DNA of 64,000 nucleotides, taken from positions 1,302,001 to 1,366,000 of the forward strand of contig NZ_AP024325.1 of NCBI RefSeq assembly GCF_018408855.1, read 5' to 3'. Shown in pieces: positions 52,080 through 61,195 of the stretch (position 1 is the stretch's first letter; every line of letters begins with the position of its first letter). The DNA comes from Caballeronia sp. NK8. GTDB lineage: Bacteria; Pseudomonadota; Gammaproteobacteria; Burkholderiales; Burkholderiaceae. The translations under genes were made by a program, and so were the position numbers. The notes beneath the pieces are model-generated. The model worked only from the letters and a program-made list of their open reading frames with translations. It was not told where the DNA came from and ran no database searches.

Positions 52080-54502
52080 CAGTACGAGAATACCGCACCG
52101 AAGAACACGCCTTTCGCGCGATCATCGCCCGCGACGCGAAATCGGTATTGCACCGACACATCGACGAACGAGCGCGGCGCATCGTACGGACCGCCACGAA
52201 ACCAGTAACGCGCCGCCACGCCCGCGCCGACGCCCACCGGCACGCTGTGATCGATCGCCGAATCGTAGTCCATGCCGATGACCGCATGCGGAAACACCGT
52301 CAGGCGCGGACTGAGCGCATCGAGCCGATAGGTGCGGCCCAGACGCGCGTTCGCGGTCGCGTAGGTCGAATCGTTCACGATGTAATGCCCCGCCTCGCCG
52401 TACATCGTGCCCGTCCACCAGCTCGGCACGTCGAGGCGGCGCGTGTCGCCGAAGCCGTTCGAGTAGGCCGCGCGCACGAGCCAGTCCGAGCGCACGTCCG
52501 AGCCGATCGGCAGAATCTTTTCGACGGCGAAAATCGCATTGGCCGATGCGAACGGTTTCACGCGCGCGCCGATCGCCGCCTGCAACGTCGATGCCCCCGA
52601 CGGCCCGTCGCCCTTCACGCCGAAGTTCTCGTAGCCGCGCGCGTACACCTCGAACATGCGGTCGCCGAGACTGCCGAACGGACGCCAGTACGCCTCCGCG
52701 CCCGCCTGCCAGTTGTTCGACAAACCCGGCGTCGGCGCAAACGCGAAGCCTTGCTGCGCGCCGTTGCCGCGATAGTTCACGGTCGCGCTGAAGCCCCAGT
52801 TGCGCGTCGCTTCGGCGTGAGCCGCGCGTGCGTCGTTCAGTGCTTCGGGCGTGAGCGCCTCGTCGGCGGGCGCGTTTGCGCCGTGGTCGATCGCGCGTTC
52901 CAGATACTTCGCGCCCTCTTCATTGCGATGCAGGTTGAGCGCCGCGTAACCCGCGTCCGCTTGCGCCGATGCGGACAGCTTGCCGTCTCGCTCGGCGCGC
53001 GCGAAATAATCCAGCGCGAGCGCGCTGTCCCCCGCGCGTCGCGCGATGACCGCCGCCTGCGTGTCGGTCATCGAGTCGAGCAGGTTCGCATCGATCAACG
53101 CGCGCGCTTCGCCCGACGCCTCGCGTGTGCGGCCCGTCGCCGCGAGCGCATCGATCAGCGCGATGCGCGGCTGCGGATCGTCGGGCACTTCGGTGATCGC
53201 CGTGCGCCAGTAGCCGATCGCCGCGCCGCGATCGCCACGCCGTTCCGCAAGACGCGCTTCGCGTGTCGCGGCGAGCGCGGGATCGTGCGCGTAGACATCG
53301 CAGGAAGCGCCGAACGAGTCTTCGCGGCACTCGAAGGTCGGGCGCGCGCGCGGATCGACTTGCGCCGCTTGGGCCGCGCCCATGCGCAACAGCGCCTGCG
53401 CGCGATGGCGGCGCAAGGTGATCGCGGCATCGGCGTCATCGGGAGTCTGCGTCGCGACGGGCGGCAGCGCGTCGAGCGCCGCTTGCGGGTTGCCTTGCGC
53501 GAGCCGCACATCGGCGATGATCGTGCGCGCCACGCGGGCATCGCGGTATCGGCGTTCATCGGCTGCATCCGTCGATGCGGCGAGTGTCAGCGCCTGCGCG
53601 AAATCGGCGTCCTGTCCGAGCGCCGCACGCGCATAGCCGCGCAAGGTCCACGCGAGCGCATCGTCGCGATCGAGCGCGATGGCATCGCTCGTCGCGCTCT
53701 CCACGCCCGCGAAATCGCCGCGCGCGAACAGTATCTCGATGAGCTGCATGCGGAAGTCCTTGCGCCCCGGCGCATACATCACGGCCTGTTGCGCGAGCCT
53801 CTGCGCCGCGTCCAGATCGCCGCGCTCGCGGGCCGCATACGCCGACTGCGACGCCGCCGGCGCAAGTCTGTCGCCGATGAAGCGTTGCCGCTCGCGCAAG
53901 GCGTCGCTCTCGCCAAAGCGCTTCGATGCGTCGGCGGCGGCTTCATAGGCGGCGAGATCGTCGCCGGATGCGGCGAGCGAATCGATCAGCAGATAGCGCA
54001 AGCGTTCGGCCTGCGGCGCGAGCCGCACCGCTTCACGGCTTTCGGCCACGGCCGCCGCATAATCCTTGCGCGCATACGACCGATACGCCGTGCGCGCCGC
54101 CTTCAGCGCCGGCTCCGGCAAATCGCCCGGCACGCCGCCCGCGCCGCCCGACGCGATCAGCACGTCGATCTGCCTGCGCCGCGCCGTCAGCGCCGGCAGC
54201 GGACCGAGCTGCGCGATGGCGTCGGCGAGCGCGCGGCTCGCGTCCTTCAGACGCCCGCGCGCCGCGAGCGCATTGGCCAGCAGCAGACGCAAATCCGCGA
54301 CGTCCGGCCGCTGGCGAATCGCTTCGCGCGCGCCGGCGATGGCATCGGCATAACGATGCGCGTCGTAGGCCGCAAAGGCTTCGCGCGCCACGCGATACGC
54401 CGCGCCGCTAAGCGGCAGCGGCAAGGTCTCGTCGGCACGGGCTGCCCCCGAGGCGCACAACGCGGCGGCCGCCCACACGGCGAGTCGCAAGCGCCGCGTC
54501 AT
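52079..54502 (-). CDS. NfrA-like outer-membrane TPR protein
   Basis: An 807-residue protein with a signal peptide (RLAVWAAAALCASGAARA), about 500 residues of TPR-like helical repeats (AFAAYDAHRYADAIAGAREA, RQRPDVADLRLLLANALAAR and many repeats of this kind), and a C-terminal 230-residue beta-rich domain of the NfrA C-terminal type (QAGAEAYWRPFGSLGDRMFE, ASANAIFAVEKILPIGSDVR, DWLVRAAYSNGFGDTRRLDV, final SVQYRFRVAGDD and terminal FFGAVFSY). It would be the export pore or scaffold for polymer made by the NfrB-like synthase. It overlaps the synthase gene as ATGA. Phage N4 receptor function is known only for E. coli NfrA. Confidence 0.85.
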   Translation of the reverse strand: MTRRLRLAVWAAAALCASGAARADETLPLPLSGAAYRVAREAFAAYDAHRYADAIAGAREAIRQRPDVADLRLLLANALAARGRLKDASRALADAIAQLGPLPALTARRRQIDVLIASGGAGGVPGDLPEPALKAARTAYRSYARKDYAAAVAESREAVRLAPQAERLRYLLIDSLAASGDDLAAYEAAADASKRFGESDALRERQRFIGDRLAPAASQSAYAARERGDLDAAQRLAQQAVMYAPGRKDFRMQLIEILFARGDFAGVESATSDAIALDRDDALAWTLRGYARAALGQDADFAQALTLAASTDAADERRYRDARVARTIIADVRLAQGNPQAALDALPPVATQTPDDADAAITLRRHRAQALLRMGAAQAAQVDPRARPTFECREDSFGASCDVYAHDPALAATREARLAERRGDRGAAIGYWRTAITEVPDDPQPRIALIDALAATGRTREASGEARALIDANLLDSMTDTQAAVIARRAGDSALALDYFARAERDGKLSASAQADAGYAALNLHRNEEGAKYLERAIDHGANAPADEALTPEALNDARAAHAEATRNWGFSATVNYRGNGAQQGFAFAPTPGLSNNWQAGAEAYWRPFGSLGDRMFEVYARGYENFGVKGDGPSGASTLQAAIGARVKPFASANAIFAVEKILPIGSDVRSDWLVRAAYSNGFGDTRRLDVPSWWTGTMYGEAGHYIVNDSTYATANARLGRTYRLDALSPRLTVFPHAVIGMDYDSAIDHSVPVGVGAGVAARYWFRGGPYDAPRSFVDVSVQYRFRVAGDDRAKGVFFGAVFSY

Positions 54503-56679
54503 CGAATCCCGGCCCGCTCGAGATAGCGGCGCCGCTGCTCCGCGATCGCGACGGTCAGCGCATCGGGCGTGATGACCTGCTCCGCCACCATGTAATCGCC
54601 GATGCGCCCGTGCCGCTCCGGCCGGTAGTTGCGCAACGCAGTCTCGAACGCGTCGCGCGTGACGAGCCCCATCTCGATCATGATGTCGCCGACGAGCGGC
54701 ACGCCGCGCGCGGCGGACGCATCCGCGAGCGAGGGCGACGCTTCCTCTTCCCCATCGCCCGTATGGACCGGCATGCCGACCGCGCGCAGCTTCCGCAGAC
54801 CGCCCGTGATCTCGCTTTCACGCACGATATGCAGCGCGACCGCGCGGCCCGCCGCCGCGCTCAATTCGGCGAGCGACATATCGTCGAGCAGGCTCGCGCA
54901 GGCGAACAGGGCGTGGCCGTTCGCATCGATACCCTGCGGCAGCGCGCGCAGCCGCACGAGCGTCTCCGGCGTCGCGATAGTCGTCAGGTCCATGCGCGCG
55001 GCAACGAAACGGCCGCGCGGCAAGTCCGCCTGAAACGCGATCGCTTCGGCGAGCGTTTCCTCGTCGAGCCAGCCGCGCGTGACGAGCACGCGTCCGATCG
55101 GCGCTTCGCGCGCGTGATCGGTTCGCAGCGCTTCTTCGAGCCGCTCGGGATCGATCGCCTGCCACGAAACCAGCAGTTCGCCCAGATCCTGACGCGTATC
55201 GCGCAGGCCCTCGTTGCTGGGGAAATCGTGCATCGTCTTGTCCCACGCGAGCCGCCGCCCCGTCACCATATGCACGATGAAAAGCCGCCACGCGCGCGCC
55301 ACCGCCATGAAGTTGATGACATTGCTGATGACCATGCGCGGCACCGCGAGCACGCCGTGCTCCCAGCCATAGAGCCGCGTCGTGAAGACGATGCGTTGCG
55401 TGACGCGCAGCACGAGCGCGACCGAGTTCGCGGCGAGCAGAAATTGCAGCCAGCGCGAATCGATGAACGGCGACGGAAAGAAATCGCTCGCGAAACCGAA
55501 ATACGACGCGGCGGCGAACAGCATGAACTGCACGGCGAGCAGATACGCGAGCATGCCGACGAACGCCGTCACCACGCCCTTGCGATCGCGCATCAGCAGA
55601 TAGCGGTTTGCGAGCGAGCCGCTCCAGCCGGTCAGCGCCCAGCCCTGCAAGCCGATGCCGAGCGTCCAGCGCGCGCGCTGCCGGTACGCGGTGCGAAAGG
55701 TATCGGGAAAGAATTCGCGCACGCACAGCGGCATCGTCAGTTTGATTTCGCGCTCGGGGCCGAGGCCGAACCAGCCCTTGCGCCGGGTCGTGAATTCGAC
55801 CGGGAAGAGCGGAAAGATCGACTGCATGCCGAGCCGCGTGATGCGCGTGCCGATGTCGTAATCCTCGGTCAGGCTTTCGGTGTTGAACGGCTGTTGCTGC
55901 GTCTGTTCGACGAGCGCGAGAATCGCGCGGCGCGAGAAACACGTCCCCACGCCCGCCGACGGCACCGCGCCCGCCAGACTCTCGCGCACGACGAGATCCT
56001 TCCCGTGCCATTCGGCGAACTCGTCCATGTAGGTGCCCGCGACGAGCTCGAACCAGTGCCGTTCGAGCGACGCCACCGGCAACTGGATCATGTCCTTGCG
56101 CGGCAGGAGATAGTTGAAGAACTTCAGCTCGACGGGATGCAGCACGTCCTCGCTGTCGTGCATCACGATGCCCGCGAACTCGATGCCCGCCTCGAACTCG
56201 TAATGCAGGATCGCCTGCACGAGCCAGTTGAGGCAGTCGGCCTTGCAGGTCGGGCCATCGTGCGGCACTTCCACGCGATGCAGATGCTTGTAGCGATGCC
56301 GCATGCGCTCCACTTCGGCGATCGTCGCGGCATCATTCTGATACGTGCCGACGAACACCGTGTACGCGCGATAGTCGAGCACGCGCACGAGATCCTCGAT
56401 CATCGCGGCGATCACGTCGTGCTCGTGCCACGCGGGCACCATGATCGCGATGTGCTGCTCATCGCGCGCGTAGAGCTGCTCGACCGTCAGCGGCGCGAAA
56501 CGCCGCTCGACCGTCACGCGCCGCCAGAGTTTGCGCGTCCAGTACCAGACGTCGATGAACAGATCATCGAGGCTCGAAAGCAGGATGATCGCCGCGACCG
56601 TCGCGGCCACGTATTCGAGTCCCTGGTAGTAGTCGGCGAGCAGGATCTCGCCGTACCACCTAAGCGTCTCCAGCATCAC
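54499..56679 (-). CDS. NfrB-like membrane glycosyltransferase with GspE/MshE N-type domains
   Basis: A 726-residue processive synthase. Residues 80-400 form the GT2 domain: IAIMVPAWHEHDVIAAMIED, VMHDSEDVLHPVELKFFNYL, ESLTEDYDIGTRITRLGMQS, and QRARW in YRQRARWTLGIGLQG. Several membrane segments flank it. The C-terminal 230 residues carry two MshEN/GspE-N-like domains (LGELLVSWQAIDPERLEEAL and VGDIMIEMGLVTRDAFETAL), which in E. coli NfrB bind c-di-GMP. The start overlaps the BcsB-like stop by four bases. The E. coli protein makes N-acetylmannosamine polymer; the donor sugar here is not certain. Confidence 0.88.
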   Translation of the reverse strand: MMLETLRWYGEILLADYYQGLEYVAATVAAIILLSSLDDLFIDVWYWTRKLWRRVTVERRFAPLTVEQLYARDEQHIAIMVPAWHEHDVIAAMIEDLVRVLDYRAYTVFVGTYQNDAATIAEVERMRHRYKHLHRVEVPHDGPTCKADCLNWLVQAILHYEFEAGIEFAGIVMHDSEDVLHPVELKFFNYLLPRKDMIQLPVASLERHWFELVAGTYMDEFAEWHGKDLVVRESLAGAVPSAGVGTCFSRRAILALVEQTQQQPFNTESLTEDYDIGTRITRLGMQSIFPLFPVEFTTRRKGWFGLGPEREIKLTMPLCVREFFPDTFRTAYRQRARWTLGIGLQGWALTGWSGSLANRYLLMRDRKGVVTAFVGMLAYLLAVQFMLFAAASYFGFASDFFPSPFIDSRWLQFLLAANSVALVLRVTQRIVFTTRLYGWEHGVLAVPRMVISNVINFMAVARAWRLFIVHMVTGRRLAWDKTMHDFPSNEGLRDTRQDLGELLVSWQAIDPERLEEALRTDHAREAPIGRVLVTRGWLDEETLAEAIAFQADLPRGRFVAARMDLTTIATPETLVRLRALPQGIDANGHALFACASLLDDMSLAELSAAAGRAVALHIVRESEITGGLRKLRAVGMPVHTGDGEEEASPSLADASAARGVPLVGDIMIEMGLVTRDAFETALRNYRPERHGRIGDYMVAEQVITPDALTVAIAEQRRRYLERAGIR

Positions 56680-58982
56680 ACGCGATCCTCGTCGTCGCGG
56701 GCGCGTCGGTTGCGATGTCGGCGGCGCGCGTTACCGGCCAGCGCGATCAACGCGAGCAGCAGCACGACGAGCACGGTGGGAATGCCCCAGCGCGCCCAGT
56801 GCCGCGTCACCCAGTCGGTGCTCGATGCGGGCTCGTCGGCCATCTCTTCGGGATTCACCGTGTCGAACTGCTTCAGCACGCCGCTGCCGTCGACCACGGC
56901 GATATTGCCGCGCGACAGTTGCAACCGGTCGGTGAGAACCGGCGCCGCGCCCGCCGACCGATACACGACGCCGCTCTGCCCGCCCGCGCTCGCCACGCTC
57001 ACCACCGCGACGCGCGACAGGCCCGACATGTCGAGCAGCGTATCGCCCGCAGGCGAGCTCAGCGAAAGACGCTCGGCCGAATACACCGCGGGGTTCTTCT
57101 CGTCGGCGAGACGGACATCGGCGGCGAGGAATGGGCCGTCGGGGTGCGCCGCGTCCTGCGCGCTGCTCACCGCGAACTTCGCCGATACCGGCGCGATGCC
57201 CGCCGCGCCGGTCAGCACGGCGAGGCGCGGCACGCTGTTCAGGGCATCGTCGAGATAGGCGCGCGGCACATACACCGTTGCCGACGACGCATAGCGCGCC
57301 GCCATGCCCGCAAAGGTGTTGTCCGGCGTCGCGGTGGCCAGACGCAGATGGCTCGACGGCAGCACCGCGACCGGATACGTCTGGCGCGCCTGACAGCCGC
57401 CGTCGGGCTGACGGCGGAAGGTCACGCGCAGATCGTTGGTGCGCGCGAGCGCGTAGCGGGGAATCGGCGCGACGAGGCGCTGGCGCGCGCCGTCGACGTT
57501 GATAAGCTTCGCGCCAATCATCACGTCATTCAGGTACACGGTGGCGGTCGCACCGCCGTTGGACAGCGTCGGCGATGCCGCGAGGTCGAGCACGACCTGC
57601 TCCGGCAGGCGGCCGTTGCCCGATGCCGCCGCGAGATCGAAACGCGCATTCCACGAGGCCGCGGTCTGCACGTCGATGCTGCGCGGATCGCCGCCCAGCT
57701 CCGACAACGCGATGGTGTCGCCGCGCGTCTGCTGCGCCGTGTCGATGCGATGCACGATCACGCGGTTCGATACATCGATGGGACGCCAGCCCTGCGCGAG
57801 CGCGCCGATGCCGCGCGGATCGCCGACGACGATGATCGCGCGCCCGCCGACATGCGCGACGCGCACTTCGCCCGGCGCGAGCTGCGCCGTCAGTTGCGAG
57901 GCCGTGCGCTTGCGCCATGCGTCGAAAGCGGCGAGCGCGTCGCCCGAGGTGTTCGCGACTTGCGCGCGCAGCGCATCGAGCGCGCCGTTGAGCGTCTTGC
58001 GCATCGTTTCGTCCGCGACGACGACGTCCGGACCGAACGCCGCGCGCGCGCCGAGCGCGAGCAGCGCGCCGAGTTCCGCCTGATCCGCGATGACGTGTTT
58101 GCCGCCCGCCGCGAGCGCGCCGAAGGCCGGCACGTTGCGCAACGCCGCGGGCACGTCGATGCCCGCGAGGTCCACCGTGTCACCCACGGCCGGCAGCGCC
58201 TGCACCACGGGCCGCTTGCCGTCGCGCTGCAACAGCGCGTCGGTGCGCCAGGCGGTGTCGAACGCGTTCGTCGACAGCTTGCGTCCGGACACCGCCAGCA
58301 CTGGCGCGTAGGGCAGCGCGCTCCATGCGGTGCGCAAGTCCTGCACGTCGGCGGGATTGAACCGGAACGTGAGGCGCGTGGTCGGATCGACGCGCAGCAC
58401 GTTGCCGATGGCTGTCTGATCCGCGCACTCGTTCTGGCTGATCACCGACGCGAAGCCGAGACCCAGACGCACGAAGCCGGCGGTTCGCGCCGCACCATCG
58501 ACGCCGAGATTGACGGACACCCCGCCCGCATCCTGCGTGAACGCGCGCGCCAGCACGGGAGAGCCGTCGAGCGAAAGGAGCATCGTGACCCGGCCGCCGT
58601 CGCCGCGCACGTAACCGCCGTCGAATTGCAATGTGGCGTCGCTGATCGGCACGCCGGCGGGCACGGGCAGAAAGAATTCGCGGCGCGTGTCGGGCGCATT
58701 GAGCGTCACGCTTTCGAGCAGGCCGAGTTGCCGCAAGGTCACAGTGCGCGTTTCCGGCACATCGAGGCCGAGACGCTCGAAAGCGCTCGCCGCCTGCGTG
58801 CCCGGCGCGTCCGTCGTCGCGCCGAGGGCCGCATCCTGCAGGCCCGCCAGGAGCGCAGCGCACGTGAAGAGTGAAGCCAGCACGGCACGCAGGCCGCGCC
58901 GGTCGATGATGTCGTTGAGCAAAGTTGAGTGACTCGAAATTGACGCAACGAGGCGGGATGGCCGCGAAGGAGGAATGTGCAC
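56676..58982 (-). CDS. BcsB-like periplasmic subunit of exopolysaccharide synthase
   Basis: A 768-residue protein with a long leader (LRAVLASLFTCAALLAGLQD), a large periplasmic region with two carbohydrate-binding-like beta domains (TRREFFLPVPAGVPISDATL, LGLGFASVISQNECADQTAI, VVLDLAASPTLSNGGATATV, LRVTFRRQPDGGCQARQTYP) and a C-terminal anchor (VLVVLLLALIALAGNARRRH). This matches BcsB-family proteins that guide nascent polymer out of the membrane synthase. The GTG start at 58982 is uncertain; a TTG at 58922 is possible. It is the first intact gene of the operon, 45 bases after the epimerase remnant. Confidence 0.8.
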   Translation of the reverse strand: MHIPPSRPSRLVASISSHSTLLNDIIDRRGLRAVLASLFTCAALLAGLQDAALGATTDAPGTQAASAFERLGLDVPETRTVTLRQLGLLESVTLNAPDTRREFFLPVPAGVPISDATLQFDGGYVRGDGGRVTMLLSLDGSPVLARAFTQDAGGVSVNLGVDGAARTAGFVRLGLGFASVISQNECADQTAIGNVLRVDPTTRLTFRFNPADVQDLRTAWSALPYAPVLAVSGRKLSTNAFDTAWRTDALLQRDGKRPVVQALPAVGDTVDLAGIDVPAALRNVPAFGALAAGGKHVIADQAELGALLALGARAAFGPDVVVADETMRKTLNGALDALRAQVANTSGDALAAFDAWRKRTASQLTAQLAPGEVRVAHVGGRAIIVVGDPRGIGALAQGWRPIDVSNRVIVHRIDTAQQTRGDTIALSELGGDPRSIDVQTAASWNARFDLAAASGNGRLPEQVVLDLAASPTLSNGGATATVYLNDVMIGAKLINVDGARQRLVAPIPRYALARTNDLRVTFRRQPDGGCQARQTYPVAVLPSSHLRLATATPDNTFAGMAARYASSATVYVPRAYLDDALNSVPRLAVLTGAAGIAPVSAKFAVSSAQDAAHPDGPFLAADVRLADEKNPAVYSAERLSLSSPAGDTLLDMSGLSRVAVVSVASAGGQSGVVYRSAGAAPVLTDRLQLSRGNIAVVDGSGVLKQFDTVNPEEMADEPASSTDWVTRHWARWGIPTVLVVLLLALIALAGNARRRHRNRRARDDEDRV

Positions 58983-59027
58983 GTCGCGCGCGTCCGCCCC
59001 GGTTGCGTGAGACAGGATGCCGGGCGC

Positions 59028-59306
59028 CTATGCGAGCGCCTCGCGCACGACACGCGCTGCAGATTTCATTCCGCGCGGCGTTGCAGGATTGAATTCCTCG
59101 AAGGGCCGGCCCGCGAGCGCCGCGACGATGCGCGAATCAGTGAGGACGAGCGTCGAAGGCTTCGGCATCGAGCGATGCTGGCCCGTCACGCACACGACGG
59201 AACGCACATCCGGTTGCGTTTCCAACGCCGTCACGAGGGGTGCCATCTCGATGGCTTCGGGCCGCGTCCCGAAAATGGAAACTATCGTTTTTCGCTTCGT
59301 GTTCAT
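59028..59306 (-). pseudogene. Internally deleted UDP-N-acetylglucosamine 2-epimerase gene (wecB-like)
   Basis: The frame starts like WecB with [20 protein letters not shown], then [20 protein letters not shown], the canonical first 45 residues including the GTRPEAIKMAP and TGQH motifs. It then jumps to a short piece resembling the VLTDSGG region, then to the tail [14 protein letters not shown]. Around 290 codons in the middle are missing, leaving 92. The reading frame is intact, but an active enzyme is impossible because both Rossmann domains are gone. It lies at the head of the polysaccharide operon. Intact WecB makes UDP-ManNAc. Confidence 0.8.
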
Positions 59307-59520
59307 GGGTCCCGGCGACTGCACAATTCGTGAGAAATCGATTGTATTCAGACGTTTAGGACCACCCTCCAACTAAAATGTAAAAAAGTCTAACGAGAGC
59401 TTTATGTGAGCGTTTGGCGAGTTTTTGTCCAGCTTGAGGCGGCTTTTTTTACCTAACCAGTTAGACATCCCAAGATTTGGGGCGACATCGCGAGACTACT
59501 TGGCCGCGGGCGCTTTCTTC
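59307..59520. promoter_or_regulatory. AT-rich spacer upstream of the epimerase remnant and polysaccharide operon
   Basis: About 213 bases with clearly lower GC than all genes around it, including A tracts (AAAATGTAAAAAAG) and a T8 run at about 59443-59450. It probably contains the promoter of the polysaccharide operon and the 3' region of the small AtuA-like gene. No gene or RNA is recognised. Confidence 0.4.
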
Positions 59521-59832
59521 CTACAAAATCTCGTCGATCTCGATATCGAGCAACGCCGAACTCATCGACTTGCCGTGCGCGTCGAGCGCGAGCGAACGCG
59601 TAACGCCGCCACCGAGCGCGTGACCCAGCACAAAGTTGAACGCGTTCAGCAGCGGCAGTTCATAGCGTACGACTTCGCCCTTCACGACATCGGCGAGATG
59701 GGCCTTCACGCGTTCGGGCGTCAATTGTTCACGCAGATGCGTGTAGTGCTTCGCATCGAAGCAGATCACCGAGACATTCAGCGTATTGCCCTTGTCGCCG
59801 GTGCGGCCGTGTGCCAGTTCACGCAGTTTCAT
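59521..59832 (-). CDS. AtuA C-terminal-domain-like small protein
   Basis: A 103-residue protein that resembles the C-terminal domain of AtuA proteins: MKLRELAHGRTGDKGNTLNV (the K-x-R-x-L-A-H-x-R-x-G-D-K-G motif), RYELPLLNAFNFVLGHALGG and GVTRSLALDAHGKSMSSALL. Here this domain is a separate gene. Start ATG 59832 has GGAGGCAAGCG and overlaps the AtuA-like gene by 14 bases. The two products probably form one complex. Confidence 0.85.
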   Translation of the reverse strand: MKLRELAHGRTGDKGNTLNVSVICFDAKHYTHLREQLTPERVKAHLADVVKGEVVRYELPLLNAFNFVLGHALGGGVTRSLALDAHGKSMSSALLDIEIDEIL

Positions 59833-61177
59833 CGCTTGCCTCCACGAATTCGAATATCGGATTGACATGCTCGCGCGCGAGCAACACGGATTGCACCGCG
59901 ATGACTTCGCGCGTCGCCTTCGTCACGCCGCCGCCGCCCGCCGGTCCGTTGGTATAGAGCGTCTCGACCTCGTTGCCGATGCGCGCCGCCTCCTTCGCGC
60001 TCGATACGCGGCCCGCGACGCGCACGCGCACTTCGTAGGGATCGTCGTGTTGGGCGCCGAGCGTGTCGCCATAGAGCGCGTTCACGCCGATCAGATCGAA
60101 GCGCAGTTCGCTCGTGTCGACGCCCGTGATCGCGAGGCGCTCGCGCACGATATCCAGCGCGAGTCGCGCGCGCGCCACCGCACCCGGGCCGCCGTACGAG
60201 ATTTGCCCTTCGCCGATGTAGCCGTCCGCATATGCGACCGAGACCTTGAGCGTATCGGTGCGCGGGTTGCCGCGTCCGCCCGTCACGCGCACGCGATCCT
60301 GCGCCTCCTGCACCGCGCGCACCCGCGTGAAATCCGCGACGACATCCGGCTGGAAGTAACGGCCCGGATCGTGAATCTCGTACAGCAGTTGTTCCTTGCA
60401 CGTGGCCTCGATCACGCATCCGCCCGCCTGCGCGACCTTCGTCACGACGACCGCGCCATCCGCGCTCACCTCGCCGATCGGAAAGCCGAGACGCGCGAGA
60501 TTGCCGACGTCCTTGCAGCCGGGATCGGCGAAATAACCGCCCGTCACCTGCCCCGCGCATTCGAGCAGATGGCCGACGACGGTCGCCTGCCCGAGCGTGT
60601 TCCAGTCGTCCATGCGCCAGCCGAACTCGTGGATGAGCGGCGCCGTGAACAGCGACGGGTCGGCGACACGCCCCGTCAGCACGATATGCGCTCCCGCCGC
60701 GAGCGCCGCGACGATCGGCGCCGCGCCGAGATACGCATTGGCCGACACAATGCGCTCCGCGTACGCGCTGACATCGTCGCCGGATTCCTCGAAACGCAGC
60801 GACGAACGAAGGACGACATCGAGCACGTCGTCGCCCGTGACCGCGGCGATCTTCAGTCCATGCAGGCCCAGTTCGCGCGCGATCTGCGCGGTCTTGCGCG
60901 CCGCCGCGCGCGGATTGGCCGCGCCCATGTTCGAGATGACGCGCACGCCGTTCTTCGCCGCGACCGGCAGCACGGCGCGCATGCGCGCTTCGAGCAGCGG
61001 ATCGTAGCCGTGGTCCGGATCGTTGCGGCGCGCCTGCTGCGCGATTGCGATCGTGCGTTCGGCGAGGCATTCGAACACGAGATAGTCGAGCGCGCCGTGT
61101 TCGGCGAGTTCGAGGGCAGGCTCGATGCGGTCGCCCGAATAGCCTGCGCCCGCGCCGATTCTGATGGTGTCTTTCAT
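59819..61177 (-). CDS. AtuA-family protein (DUF1446), N-terminal part
   Basis: A 452-residue protein of the acyclic terpene utilization AtuA family: IRIGAGAGYSGDRIEPALEL, LDYLVFECLAERTIAIAQQA, VRVISNMGAANPRAAARKTA, IVLTGRVADPSLFTAPLIHE, VVGHLLECAGQVTGGYFADP, GAVARARLALDIVRERLAIT. AtuA is needed for citronellol and geraniol breakdown in Pseudomonas, but its biochemical role is not established. Neighbours are a citrate-type carrier and no acyl-CoA carboxylase, so a different acidic substrate is likely here. The 14-base overlap with the small downstream gene couples them. Confidence 0.85.
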   Translation of the reverse strand: MKDTIRIGAGAGYSGDRIEPALELAEHGALDYLVFECLAERTIAIAQQARRNDPDHGYDPLLEARMRAVLPVAAKNGVRVISNMGAANPRAAARKTAQIARELGLHGLKIAAVTGDDVLDVVLRSSLRFEESGDDVSAYAERIVSANAYLGAAPIVAALAAGAHIVLTGRVADPSLFTAPLIHEFGWRMDDWNTLGQATVVGHLLECAGQVTGGYFADPGCKDVGNLARLGFPIGEVSADGAVVVTKVAQAGGCVIEATCKEQLLYEIHDPGRYFQPDVVADFTRVRAVQEAQDRVRVTGGRGNPRTDTLKVSVAYADGYIGEGQISYGGPGAVARARLALDIVRERLAITGVDTSELRFDLIGVNALYGDTLGAQHDDPYEVRVRVAGRVSSAKEAARIGNEVETLYTNGPAGGGGVTKATREVIAVQSVLLAREHVNPIFEFVEASDETA

Positions 61178-61195
61178 GACGTCGTCCGTTCTTGA

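Noticed and set aside
54610..57258. An 882-codon plus-strand frame antisense to the NfrB- and BcsB-like genes
   Set aside because: The composition is Arg/His/Glu-rich with no domain and no Shine-Dalgarno, which is typical of the shadow of GC-rich genes on the other strand.
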